Source of the DNA: an uncultured Bacilli bacterium
GTDB lineage: Bacteria; Bacillota_I; Bacilli_A; RF39; UBA660
Reading direction: 5' to 3'
DNA: 64,000 nt
Assembly (NCBI GenBank): GCA_910584655.1
Contig: CAJUBJ010000001.1
Location: forward strand, 310,001-374,000
Shown piece by piece: positions 1-8,374 of the stretch. The notes beneath the pieces were generated by a model. That model was not told the DNA's origin, did not search any database, and worked only from the letters and a program-made list of their open reading frames with translations. Positions within the stretch are counted from its first letter, which is position 1. Every line of letters starts with the position of its first letter. A program made the translations under genes and the position numbers.

Positions 1-520
1 ACTAAGTAAAGCAATTTCAGATAGAAGAAGTATTAGAAAGTATTTGGATGATGAAGTTAGTGAAGAGATATTAATAGATGCAATTAAGATGGGGATAAAG
101 GCACCTAGTGCACACAATAGGCAACCTTGGAAGTTTAAAGTTTTAAGTAAGAATGAGAAAAACATGATAGCCGATGCGTTATATAATAAAACAAAAGATA
201 TAGTTGGTCATACTGGACCTCATACTTCTAATATTATTAGAGAAGTTCCTAATATGATAATGATATTTATTGATAATCAAAATATTGAAAATAGGGATAT
301 GGATATAATATCTATTGGTGCTTGTATAGAAAATATTATTTTATATTTAACTGATAAAGGGCTTGGGACTTTGTGGATTGCAAATACAAACTTGATTAGT
401 GAAGAAATAAAAGAGATAGTTAATACTTCTTATGAAACTGTTTCTTGTATAGGAGTAGGGTATAAGAACCAAGATCCTCATGAAAGACCAAGAAAAAATA
501 TAAGTGAAGTTTTATTGTAG
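1..520 (+). CDS. Nitroreductase family protein (5' end outside the window)
   Basis: This looks like an FMN-dependent nitroreductase that reduces nitro or quinone compounds with NAD(P)H. The frame is open to the first base of the window, and the residues before the first in-window start-like codon (TTG at 44) read AISDRRSIRKY, the usual beginning of nitroreductase domains. The true start therefore lies just upstream and the gene is cut by the window edge. The SAHNRQPW stretch (bases about 107-130) matches the FMN phosphate-binding region. The substrate cannot be read from the sequence. An HD-GYP gene follows after 9 nt, so the two are probably co-transcribed. Confidence 0.85.
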   Translation, partial: LSKAISDRRSIRKYLDDEVSEEILIDAIKMGIKAPSAHNRQPWKFKVLSKNEKNMIADALYNKTKDIVGHTGPHTSNIIREVPNMIMIFIDNQNIENRDMDIISIGACIENIILYLTDKGLGTLWIANTNLISEEIKEIVNTSYETVSCIGVGYKNQDPHERPRKNISEVLL

Positions 521-529
521 GAGGAGTTT

Positions 530-1300
530 ATGGAAAATATGATTTTTTTTAATAGAGAAGAGATGTTTCAGAAGGCGATGAATATTTTGGATAACTATGA
601 TGATTATACTAAATATCATTGTTTGAGAGTTGGCATGTATACAGCAATATTTATGATATTTTTAAAAGAAAATAATTTAGTACCAAGTATGCTTGAAAAT
701 TATAGTCTTAGAGATATTAAGGATATTATTTACGCAGGATTTGTTCATGATATTGGAAAAATATCTGTTACTGATTCTATAATTAATAATGAAGATAAAT
801 TGACTAAAGATGAATGGGAACAAATTAAAGATCATACCTTGGTTGGTGCGATGTTTTTTAGAGATGATATTTTTAAAATGATTTATGATGGTATATTGAT
901 GCATCATGAGAGAATGGATGGTACTGGTTATCCTTTAGGATTGAAAGATGAAGATATCCCAATTGTTGCTAGAATTGTTGCTATTGCTGATTCTTTTGAT
1001 GCAATGACCGATAAGCGAAGCTATGTTAAAAGAGAAGCTATGAGTTTAGATGAGTATATGGTAGAAATACAAAAAAGTATGGGTAGTCAGTTTGATAGTT
1101 TACTGACAGAATTGTTTTTGAGGATGTGTAAAGATTCTAAATATGATAAAGTATTGTACATAAAGAATGATGAGAATAATTTTTTGAAAATAGTGGAGTC
1201 AATTCATAAATGGATTTGTAGTGATGAAGATACGGAAATTGGTTTTGTTAGAAAAAATAATGAGTATAAAATTGTGGAAAAAAATAACGATTTAAACTAA
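530..1300 (+). CDS. HD-GYP domain protein, putative cyclic dinucleotide phosphodiesterase
   Basis: A 256-residue soluble protein built almost entirely of an HD-GYP domain. HDIGK lies at residues 73-77 and the diagnostic HHERMDGTGYP at about 125-135, with an upstream conserved His near residue 30. Family members hydrolyse cyclic di-GMP or related cyclic dinucleotides using a bi- or tri-metal centre. No receiver, GAF, PAS or membrane part is attached, so the sensory input is unknown. A strong AGGAGGAG site precedes ATG 530. It follows the nitroreductase by 9 nt and converges on the next gene over a shared terminator hairpin. Confidence 0.85.
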   Translation: MENMIFFNREEMFQKAMNILDNYDDYTKYHCLRVGMYTAIFMIFLKENNLVPSMLENYSLRDIKDIIYAGFVHDIGKISVTDSIINNEDKLTKDEWEQIKDHTLVGAMFFRDDIFKMIYDGILMHHERMDGTGYPLGLKDEDIPIVARIVAIADSFDAMTDKRSYVKREAMSLDEYMVEIQKSMGSQFDSLLTELFLRMCKDSKYDKVLYIKNDENNFLKIVESIHKWICSDEDTEIGFVRKNNEYKIVEKNNDLN

Positions 1301-1311
1301 TCGTTATTTTT
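1280..1311. terminator. Bidirectional intrinsic terminator between HD-GYP and YigZ-like genes
   Basis: A perfect 12-bp inverted repeat (AAAAATAACGAT at 1280-1291 and its complement at 1300-1311, 8-nt loop) has A and T tracts on either side. It covers the stop codons of both converging genes. Confidence 0.75.
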
Positions 1312-1662
1312 GATGTTATCAGTAGCTTGGTTAGCTGCTTCTATATAAGCTCTTAATAATCCTCCAGCACCAAGTTTTGTTCCTCCAAAATATCTTATAA
1401 CAGCAACTAAATGATTATTTAATCCTTTTCTTTCTAAAATATTGTAAATTGGTAATCCAGCGGTGTTGGTCGGTTCTTTATCATCAGTTTTTTTTGCAGT
1501 GTTATTTACTTTGTATGCATAGGGAATATGACGAGCTTTTTTATGTTCTTTTTTTAATGATTCTATTATATTCTTTGCTTCTTCTTGAGAAGTTATTTCA
1601 TAACATAAGCCAATAAATTTGGACTTTTTTATTTCAATTAAAGATTCTTTTAGTAATTTCAT
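1297..1662 (-). CDS. YigZ/IMPACT N-terminal domain protein (UPF0029), short form
   Basis: A 121-residue protein that matches the N-terminal domain of the YigZ/YvyE/IMPACT family: DDKEPTNTAGLPI is followed by VIRYFGGTKLGAGGL and RAYIEAA near the C-terminus. Typical bacterial members are about 200-215 residues with a second ferredoxin-like domain. Here the protein stops right after the first domain, and the terminator hairpin overlaps the stop, so the short length looks genuine. The function of the family is poorly defined (ribosome or translation-related in the IMPACT branch). GAGGTG precedes ATG 1662. Confidence 0.8.
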   Translation of the reverse strand: MKLLKESLIEIKKSKFIGLCYEITSQEEAKNIIESLKKEHKKARHIPYAYKVNNTAKKTDDKEPTNTAGLPIYNILERKGLNNHLVAVIRYFGGTKLGAGGLLRAYIEAANQATDNIKNND

Positions 1663-1793
1663 AAATTACACCTCATATAAAATTATAACATAAACTTTAA
1701 ATTTATAGTAATTTATAGAAAGTTTAGATATATATATTTTATTTTAGGTGAATTTAGGGTATAATTTAAGATAGTATAAATGGTGGTGGATAT

Positions 1794-2267
1794 ATGTATA
1801 ATATTTTGTTTATTTGTTATGGCAATATCTGCCGTAGTCCGATGGCTGAAATGATTTTTAAAGATTTAATTTATAAAAATAATAAAAGATATAAATTTAG
1901 TTGTGCATCACGAGCAACTAGTATTGAAGAACTTGGCAATGATATCTATCCTCAAGCTAAAAATAAGTTAATAGAAAACGGAATTAAAGTAGAAAGACAT
2001 TGTGCTGCGCAAATAAAAAAAGATGACTATGAAAATTATGACTATATTATTGTTATGGAAGAAAGAAATATAAGGGATGTTCTTAAAATAATAGGTGATG
2101 ATTATGATAATAAGATTCATTTATTATTGGAATTTACTAAAAATACAAAAGATATTGATGATCCTTGGTATACTGGTGATTTTGATGTTGCATATCAAGA
2201 AATATATGAAGGATGTATTGGATTATATAATTATCTTTTAAGTAAGGAGGTAAATAATGAAGTTTAA
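1794..2267 (+). CDS. Low-molecular-weight protein tyrosine phosphatase
   Basis: A 157-residue phosphatase of the LMW-PTP fold. The P-loop CYGNICRSPMAE starts at residue 8 (Cys8, Arg14 of C-x5-R), and the general-acid loop DDPWYTGDF lies near residue 120. The P-loop has Ile where arginine phosphatases such as YwlE carry Thr, so tyrosine phosphatase activity is the better guess. GGTGG precedes ATG 1794, and a TATAAT box at 1760-1765 may be the promoter -10. The 3' end overlaps uvrC by 11 nt, indicating translational coupling. Confidence 0.85.
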   Translation: MYNILFICYGNICRSPMAEMIFKDLIYKNNKRYKFSCASRATSIEELGNDIYPQAKNKLIENGIKVERHCAAQIKKDDYENYDYIIVMEERNIRDVLKIIGDDYDNKIHLLLEFTKNTKDIDDPWYTGDFDVAYQEIYEGCIGLYNYLLSKEVNNEV

Positions 2268-4020
2268 AGAAAAATTATCATTAGTTCCTCATAAACCAGG
2301 TTCTTATCAAATGAAGGATAAGAATGGAGTGATTATTTATGTAGGTAAAGCAAAAGATTTACATAAGAGATTATCTTCTTATTTTAATAGAACTCATACT
2401 GGTAAAACGGCAAAGATGGTTAGTTTAATAGATGATTTTCAGTATATAGTAGCATCTTCAGAGTTAGAAGCTTTTATTATAGAAATTAATTTAATAAAAG
2501 AATTTAATCCTAAATATAATATAATGCTTACTGACGATAAAAGTTATCCGTATATTGAATATATTAGTGAACCATATCCAAAGCTTAAGGTGTCTAGATA
2601 TCTTAATATAAGAAAGAAAGATGGTAAGAAATTATTTGGTCCTTATCCTAATGCCTATGCGGCTAGAAGAATAGTTAATTTACTTAATAGATTATATCCT
2701 TTAAAGAAATGTGAAGGGAAGCCGAAAGAAGTTTGTTTATATTATCATATTGGGGAATGTTTGGGATATTGTAGTAAAAATATAGATAAATGTAAAGTTA
2801 TGGAAATGGAACAGGAAATATTATCTTTTCTACGTGGTAATGATGAGGTTTTAAGAAATAAAATTATGGATAAAATAAGTAAATATAGTGATGCTCTTAA
2901 TTTTGAAATGGCTTTAGATTTAAAGAAAGAATTAGAATATATTGATATAGTATTAGATAAACAGAAGGTTGAATTACATGATTTTGTTAATCGAGATGTT
3001 ATTGCTTATTATATTGATAAAGGATATATATCTATTGAAATATTGTTTATACGTAATGGCAAACTATTAAATCATAAGAATGTAATATATCCTTTAAATT
3101 TAGATATAGAGGATGAAGTAGAAAATTATATAGCTCAATTTTATATGAGGAATGAAATACCTAAGGAAATTTTGATTCCTGATACTTTAAGCGAGGAAAA
3201 TATTAAAAGTTTGGTTAATACTAATATAGTAGTGCCTCAAAAAGGTGTGAAGAAAGATATAATTAAAATGGCATATGATAATGCAAAGCTTAATTTAGAA
3301 AATAAGTTCGAAGAGCTATTGAAAGATGAAAATAGAACTTCGAGGGCAAATGAAGAATTGGCTGAATTGCTTGGAATGGATAGTATTTATCGAATAGATG
3401 TTTTTGATAACTCAAATCTTTTTGGAAGTTTTGCAGTTTCAGGAATGGTAGTATTTATAGATGGAAAACCTGCTAAAAATGAATATAGAAAATATAAAGT
3501 AAGTGTAGAGGTTAATGATGATTATAATACTATGAAAGAAATAATATATCGTAGATATCAAAGAGCCTTAGTTGATAGAACTAGTTTGCCAGATTTGATA
3601 ATTGTTGACGGAGGCGAAAATCAGATAAGAGCTGCTCAGGAAATTTTAGAGTTATTACATTTGGAAATTAAAGTTGTTGGATTGAAGAAAAATGATAAAC
3701 ATAGAACTAATGACTTGATTTCTTCTGATTTAAGTGTTATTAATATAGATAGAATGAGTAACGTATTTCATTACTTAACAAGAATGCAAGATGAGGTTCA
3801 TAGATTTACAATTACTTATCATAGAACATTAAGAAGTAAGGGTAGTATTAGTAGCATATTGGATGATATAGATGGCATTGGTCCTTCTAGAAAAAAAGCT
3901 TTAATAAAAAAATTTGGAAGTGTATCTAAAATTCGTAATGCTGAATTATCAGAATTATGTGAAATATTACCACAGAATGTGGCGGAAGAATTAAAAACAT
4001 ACTTAGAACAAAAAGAATAA
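2257..4020 (+). CDS. uvrC: Excinuclease ABC subunit C
   Basis: UvrC makes the 3' and 5' incisions around DNA lesions in nucleotide excision repair after UvrA2B loading. At 587 residues it has normal family length. The GIY-YIG nuclease domain is at the N-terminus (PGSYQMKDKNGVIIYVGKA from residue about 14), the UVR motif is near residue 205, the RNase H-like nuclease follows (RIDVFDNSN, LIIVDGGENQI) and helix-hairpin-helix motifs close the protein (DIDGIGPSRKKALIKKFG). AGGAGG lies within the end of the phosphatase gene and sets ATG 2257. uvrA and uvrB are not in the window. Confidence 0.97.
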   Translation: MKFKEKLSLVPHKPGSYQMKDKNGVIIYVGKAKDLHKRLSSYFNRTHTGKTAKMVSLIDDFQYIVASSELEAFIIEINLIKEFNPKYNIMLTDDKSYPYIEYISEPYPKLKVSRYLNIRKKDGKKLFGPYPNAYAARRIVNLLNRLYPLKKCEGKPKEVCLYYHIGECLGYCSKNIDKCKVMEMEQEILSFLRGNDEVLRNKIMDKISKYSDALNFEMALDLKKELEYIDIVLDKQKVELHDFVNRDVIAYYIDKGYISIEILFIRNGKLLNHKNVIYPLNLDIEDEVENYIAQFYMRNEIPKEILIPDTLSEENIKSLVNTNIVVPQKGVKKDIIKMAYDNAKLNLENKFEELLKDENRTSRANEELAELLGMDSIYRIDVFDNSNLFGSFAVSGMVVFIDGKPAKNEYRKYKVSVEVNDDYNTMKEIIYRRYQRALVDRTSLPDLIIVDGGENQIRAAQEILELLHLEIKVVGLKKNDKHRTNDLISSDLSVINIDRMSNVFHYLTRMQDEVHRFTITYHRTLRSKGSISSILDDIDGIGPSRKKALIKKFGSVSKIRNAELSELCEILPQNVAEELKTYLEQKE

Positions 4021-4043
4021 AATATAGAAATGTGGTGTTGGAG

Positions 4044-5168
4044 TTGAAACTAACTTATAAATTTAATAATGATGAAAAAACATTAGATGTAGAAAGAAAA
4101 GAATTTTTAAATCCTCTTGTTACTGAGACTTATGTAAGAGAGGGCGATACCTTATATATAAATGATGGTGATTATTTATATATAAATCAGCTTATTAAAG
4201 AATCAGCTAATGGTGTAAAAACTTATGCTACTATTGCAGGTACTGCTGAAATAAGTGATGGTATAATTAAAATAAATAATGATAATTCTGAATCAGCATT
4301 TGTGAGTGCTGAAGCAGTAGATAATCTTGCTGATGTAAAAAAAGAAGATATTATAAATCTTTGTGATACTTTAGGAATTGATTATGAAAATAAGTTAATT
4401 GTTGAAAAATTAAAAGGTAATAATAAAGTCTTGGTAGTAAATGCTATGGATGTTGAACCTTACCAATTTAATAGTAATTATTTATTCCAAGAAAATGTTA
4501 CAAATTTATTAGATACAATTAATATGTTGTCAAAGAGATTTAATATAGATGCATACTTATTGTTAAATAAATATGATGATAATAATGTAGATGCAGTTAA
4601 AGGAGTAATTGGAACATATCCTGATATTAATTTTAAGGTTATTAATGATGTATTTCCGTTTAATACAAATCAAATGATTGCAAAGAAAATGTTTAAAGAA
4701 TATAAATATGAGCAAATATTGTTTTTAGATACATTTGCTTTATATAAAATATATATGGCAGTAAAGAATGGTTTACCTGTAACAGAAAGATATATAACTG
4801 TTAATTTAGGAGAACCAAATAAGGCATATGTTATAAATGCTAAATATGGTTCAAATATAGGAGATGTTATAAAGAATACTATAAATGTTGACTACGAAAA
4901 TAGAGATGTTTATTTAAATAATTTTATGAGAAAAGTAAAATGTGAAAATTTAGGATCTTTAATAGTTACAGATAACATTAGGTCAATATTTATTTTTCCA
5001 AAAGAAGAGGTTATTCCTTCTAAATGTATAAAGTGTGGTAAATGTGTTGATATTTGTCCTGTTGGAATTAATCCATTAGCAAAGAAATTGGATGCTGCTT
5101 GTATAAGATGCGGATTATGCAATTTTGTTTGTCCAGCAAATATTAATTTGATTAGTAGGGAGAAATAA
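4044..5168 (+). CDS. RnfC-like iron-sulfur protein lacking the usual FMN/NADH loop
   Basis: About 374 residues that resemble RnfC of the Rnf ion-translocating complex. VVNAMDVEPY corresponds to the conserved NAAECEPY segment, and two complete 4Fe-4S motifs close the protein (CIKCGKCVDICPVG and CIRCGLCNFVCPA). The glycine-rich FMN/NADH-binding loop (GGAGFPT in canonical RnfC) that should precede VVNAMD is not present; LCDTLGIDYENKL stands there. NADH dehydrogenase activity is therefore doubtful. GGTG at 4034-4037 with 6-nt spacing favours TTG 4044 as start; GTG 4032 or 4035 are alternatives without a visible ribosome site. An RnfD-like gene follows after 2 nt, and no rnfG, E, A or B is near. 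Confidence 0.75.
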   Translation: MKLTYKFNNDEKTLDVERKEFLNPLVTETYVREGDTLYINDGDYLYINQLIKESANGVKTYATIAGTAEISDGIIKINNDNSESAFVSAEAVDNLADVKKEDIINLCDTLGIDYENKLIVEKLKGNNKVLVVNAMDVEPYQFNSNYLFQENVTNLLDTINMLSKRFNIDAYLLLNKYDDNNVDAVKGVIGTYPDINFKVINDVFPFNTNQMIAKKMFKEYKYEQILFLDTFALYKIYMAVKNGLPVTERYITVNLGEPNKAYVINAKYGSNIGDVIKNTINVDYENRDVYLNNFMRKVKCENLGSLIVTDNIRSIFIFPKEEVIPSKCIKCGKCVDICPVGINPLAKKLDAACIRCGLCNFVCPANINLISREK

Positions 5169-5170
5169 GG

Positions 5171-6082
5171 ATGGAAAAGGGTTTTTTTAAAAAGAATAGG
5201 GTATTTAGAATTAATTTAATATATATTTTAAGTCTTATTCCTGTTATTGTTTTTGGTTTTTATAAAAATGGAATTGTAGTGTCTAAAAATGGTTTTATGC
5301 CAATATTTTTGGCGACACAATATATTGTAATTCCTTTTATAATAATTTTACTTAGTTATGTATTTGAAACTTATTATTACTTAGGAATAAAAAAGGAAAA
5401 TAATACTAATAATGTTGTTAATTCTATAGCACCATATGCTAATGCTTTATGCTATTTAGTATGTGGACCAACAAACTTTTTGTGGCTAACAGTTCCTTTG
5501 ATTGTAATAATAGATATAGTGATTAAATTTTTAGATAATAAAGTGAGTATTAATCAAGTAGCATTATTTAAATGCTTACTTGTTGGTATTTTAACTATAA
5601 TTGGGACTACTTCTAGTGCTAATTTATACGAAGCTAGTTTAAATAATACAATAACTGATGCGTCTTTGCTTTTTTTAGGTAATGGTATTGGAGATATTGG
5701 TACTACAAGTACATTATGTGCTTTAATTGGTTATATAATATTATTGTTTAATTCATATTATAAAAAGGATATTCCATTAATCTGCTTTATTGGTTATGGT
5801 TTAGTTAGTGCAATAATGTATTTTGTAGGTGGTATTACTTTTAATGATATTCTTATAAATACTTTTACAAGTGGGTTTATGTTCTTATGTATTTTTGTAG
5901 TAAGTTTATCTGCAGCAACACCTGTTGTAAGGGGAGGAAAGATAGTATATTCTTTATTGGTTGGTATGGCTTGTGCTGTAATGGTTCATGCTTTACATTT
6001 TAATATTGGAATGTATATAGTTGTGTTAATTGCAAGTTTGTTAGTTCCAATATTTAATAAATTTAAATTATCATTAGATTAA
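5171..6082 (+). CDS. RnfD-like polytopic membrane protein
   Basis: A 303-residue protein with about nine to ten hydrophobic segments, resembling RnfD/NqrB. The stretch GNGIGDIGTTSTLCALIGY aligns with the conserved GNxxGxxGExSxLAxLIG region, and SAATPVVRGGKIVYSLLVG with the C-terminal conserved loop. In canonical RnfD a Thr in an SGATPL-type motif carries covalent FMN. The matching position here reads SSANLYEASL, with Asn where the Thr is expected, and no ApbE or RnfG is nearby. It starts 2 nt after the RnfC-like gene and ends at a bidirectional terminator. Membership of the family is fairly clear; function as an ion pump is not. Confidence 0.7.
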   Translation: MEKGFFKKNRVFRINLIYILSLIPVIVFGFYKNGIVVSKNGFMPIFLATQYIVIPFIIILLSYVFETYYYLGIKKENNTNNVVNSIAPYANALCYLVCGPTNFLWLTVPLIVIIDIVIKFLDNKVSINQVALFKCLLVGILTIIGTTSSANLYEASLNNTITDASLLFLGNGIGDIGTTSTLCALIGYIILLFNSYYKKDIPLICFIGYGLVSAIMYFVGGITFNDILINTFTSGFMFLCIFVVSLSAATPVVRGGKIVYSLLVGMACAVMVHALHFNIGMYIVVLIASLLVPIFNKFKLSLD

Positions 6083-6107
6083 AAAAAACATCGCAAGATG
6101 TTTTTTT
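6081..6107. terminator. Intrinsic terminator after the RnfC/RnfD-like pair
   Basis: The hairpin A-tract CATC, GCAA loop, GATG T-tract (T7) directly follows the rnfD-like stop. Because both flanks are A/T tracts it can also serve the converging DUF2752 gene. Confidence 0.7.
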
Positions 6108-6480
6108 ATATGTTTCGCAAAATTGAATATAAAATTGAAATCAATAATAAAAAGTAAGTTGTATATTTTATTATTATTTTTGCTTTTTTGGATTCTTTTT
6201 TATCATAAATATAAATATAAAATTTATATATAATATATATAATTATAAAAGGGCCTGCTATAAATAATAATTTATTATAATAGATTGCGTTTTTTATGTT
6301 ACCTTTTAATAAAGAAAAAATAGCTCTAGTGATGCCACAACCTGGACATTTATATCCTGTTATTTTATAAAAAATACATGGTATACCTAGATTAAATTTG
6401 TAATTTAAAAAGTAATATCCTAATAATAGTATTACTAGGAATAATACTATTGATATTACCTTAATTATTCTTTTTTTCAT
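6106..6480 (-). CDS. DUF2752 membrane protein
   Basis: A 124-residue membrane protein with three hydrophobic segments (about 8-27, 68-90 and 100-120). Its central GYKCPGCGITRAIFSLLKGN is the signature of DUF2752 (CPGCGLTRA). The family is uncharacterised. It lies 2 nt downstream of the zinc-ribbon/DUF4234 gene and is presumably co-transcribed and translationally coupled with it, since no good ribosome site of its own is visible. Confidence 0.8.
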   Translation of the reverse strand: MKKRIIKVISIVLFLVILLLGYYFLNYKFNLGIPCIFYKITGYKCPGCGITRAIFSLLKGNIKNAIYYNKLLFIAGPFIIIYIIYKFYIYIYDKKESKKAKIIIKYTTYFLLLISILYSILRNI

Positions 6481-6482
6481 TT

Positions 6483-6971
6483 TTATTGAGCAAATTTATT
6501 TAAATCATTTTGGATTAAGCAGTATGATACAATACCAAATCCAACTAGTCCAAGGATTAAATATAAAATAGAATTGTCGTTTATGTCTTTGTTGTATGTT
6601 TTACCAGCTAAATATAATTTTTGACCCATTTTATAATACCAATAGATTCCATAAATTCCACAAGTAAGAATCGTAAATAAAAATGCCATTCCACCAGATG
6701 TACCATTTTCACCACTTACTTTGTTTGACTCATCTGTCATAGTTATAAACCAGTAGATTCCATAAATTCCACATGTTAAAAAAGACAATAATATAGCTAC
6801 TACAATTTCTCTTTTAGCAATTACAGGTGCTGGTGTATTATAAATGTTTTGATTAATTGTTTGATTTATAGTTTGACCAGCATTTGAATTTACATTTTGG
6901 TTTGTACCACAATTATTACAAAATGTAGCGTCTTGTGGTAATTGTGTCCCACAATTTGGACAATATTTCAT
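6483..6971 (-). CDS. Zinc-ribbon DUF4234 membrane protein
   Basis: A 162-residue protein with an N-terminal zinc ribbon (CPNCG and CNNCG, residues 4-22), an Asn/Gln-rich linker, and a membrane part of DUF4234 type with two near-identical segments, TCGIYGIYWFITM and TCGIYGIYWYYKM. The repeat implies an internal duplication of the membrane hairpin. Function is unknown. GAGGAAG precedes ATG 6971. It heads a two-gene minus-strand unit with the DUF2752 gene. Confidence 0.8.
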   Translation of the reverse strand: MKYCPNCGTQLPQDATFCNNCGTNQNVNSNAGQTINQTINQNIYNTPAPVIAKREIVVAILLSFLTCGIYGIYWFITMTDESNKVSGENGTSGGMAFLFTILTCGIYGIYWYYKMGQKLYLAGKTYNKDINDNSILYLILGLVGFGIVSYCLIQNDLNKFAQ

Positions 6972-7126
6972 TTCTCACACTTCCTCTCTTTTATAATTAT
7001 TTCACAATGCTTAATAAAAATATGTCGTCTGCATAAAGTAGACTATATTTTATTAATTTTAGATAAAATAGTAGACTTTTGGTATTTGTTTATTTATAAT
7101 GTTTGGTAGTCGTAGAGGTGAAATTT

Positions 7127-8176
7127 ATGAATATAAATGAATTTGATTATGAATTGCCAAAAGAGTTAATTGCGCAGACTCCTTTAGAACAGAGAGATTC
7201 TTCAAAGTTACTTATTATGGATAAGAAAAGTGGCGAGATGGTTCATGAACATTTTAATAATATAATTAATTATTTAAAAAAAGGAGATGTTTTGGTATTA
7301 AATGATACAAAGGTAATTCCAGCTAGACTTATTGGGGAGAAGGAAGAGACTGGAGCTGTTATTGAACTTTTGCTTTTAAAAGATATGGGGAATGATGTGT
7401 GGGAGTGCTTGTCAAAACCAGCAAAAAGACTTAAGGTTGGAACGATAATTTCCTTTGGAAATGGTATTTTAAAAGCTCTTGTTGTTGCTAAGTATGACGA
7501 GGGCTTAACACATGTTAAGTTAATATATGAAGGTATTTTAATGGAAATACTTGATAGTCTTGGAACAATGCCTTTACCTCCTTATATTCATGAAAAATTA
7601 AATGATCAAGCTAGGTATCAAACCGTATATGCTAAAAATATTGGTAGTGCAGCAGCTCCAACTGCTGGCCTTCATTTTACGAATAATTTGATTAAAGAAA
7701 TAGAAGCTAAGGGAGTTATTATTGCTTATGTTACGTTGCATGTTGGACTAGGAACGTTTAGACCAGTTGAGGTTGAGAATGTTTTAGAGCATCATATGCA
7801 TAGTGAATATTATGTAATGAGTAAAGAAACTGCTGATATTTTAAATAAAGCTAAAGAGGAAGGAAGAAGAATTATTGCCGTAGGTACTACTAGTACAAGA
7901 ACATTAGAAACCATAGCGAGTAATAATGATGGAAGATTTGTAGCAACTTCTGGAAATACAGAAATTTTTATTTATCCTGGTTATGAATTTAAAGGAATTA
8001 ATTGTTTAATTACTAATTTTCATTTACCAAAAAGTACTTTGGTTATGTTGGTATCTGCATTATCAAGTAAAGAAAATATTATGAGGGCTTATAGAGAAGC
8101 AATAAATAATAAGTATAGATTTTTTAGCTTCGGGGATGCAATGTTTATTACGGATGATATAAATGATACTTTATAA
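7127..8176 (+). CDS. queA: S-adenosylmethionine:tRNA ribosyltransferase-isomerase
   Basis: QueA transfers and isomerises the ribosyl group of SAM onto preQ1-modified tRNA to give epoxyqueuosine. The 349-residue protein has the expected FDYELPKELIAQTPLEQRDSS start, VLNDTKVIPARL, SAAAPTAGLHFT, HVGLGTFRPV and ITNFHLPKSTL. An in-frame start exists at 7103, but GAGGTG at 7115-7120 with correct spacing picks ATG 7127. It is followed by tgt, the earlier queuosine step, with a terminator and a new promoter between them. The pair in this order is the B. subtilis arrangement. Confidence 0.97.
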   Translation: MNINEFDYELPKELIAQTPLEQRDSSKLLIMDKKSGEMVHEHFNNIINYLKKGDVLVLNDTKVIPARLIGEKEETGAVIELLLLKDMGNDVWECLSKPAKRLKVGTIISFGNGILKALVVAKYDEGLTHVKLIYEGILMEILDSLGTMPLPPYIHEKLNDQARYQTVYAKNIGSAAAPTAGLHFTNNLIKEIEAKGVIIAYVTLHVGLGTFRPVEVENVLEHHMHSEYYVMSKETADILNKAKEEGRRIIAVGTTSTRTLETIASNNDGRFVATSGNTEIFIYPGYEFKGINCLITNFHLPKSTLVMLVSALSSKENIMRAYREAINNKYRFFSFGDAMFITDDINDTL

Positions 8177-8187
8177 ATTTTAATATA

Positions 8188-8220
8188 AAAAATAAACCTA
8201 AAACAAATAGGTTTATTTTT
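8188..8220 (+). terminator. Intrinsic terminator after queA
   Basis: The inverted repeat AATAAACCTA (8191-8200) with TAGGTTTATT (8208-8217) has a 7-nt loop and a T-tract. A matching upstream A-tract makes it potentially bidirectional. Confidence 0.7.
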
Positions 8221-8320
8221 AGTATTATGGCAGAATTGTATTATATATTTTTATCTTTCTTATTAAAAAAATTCTATGTTGTATTTTGGCGATATTATTA
8301 TATTTTTATATAAAAGCAAG

Positions 8321-8349
8321 TTTCCATTTAATATATATTATGTTATAAT
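8321..8349 (+). promoter_or_regulatory. Candidate sigma-A promoter of tgt
   Basis: TTTCCA at 8321-8326 and a perfect TATAAT at 8344-8349 have a 17-bp spacer, 25 bp before the tgt start. The -35 match is only moderate. Confidence 0.5.
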
Positions 8350-8374
8350 CTTTTTTGTTAAGAAGGGATTTGCT

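Noticed and set aside
7046..7070. Inverted repeat TATTTTAT...ATAAAATA upstream of queA
   Set aside because: Pure A/T repeat of 8 bp is expected often in this base composition; no terminator tract or link to the queA promoter could be shown.
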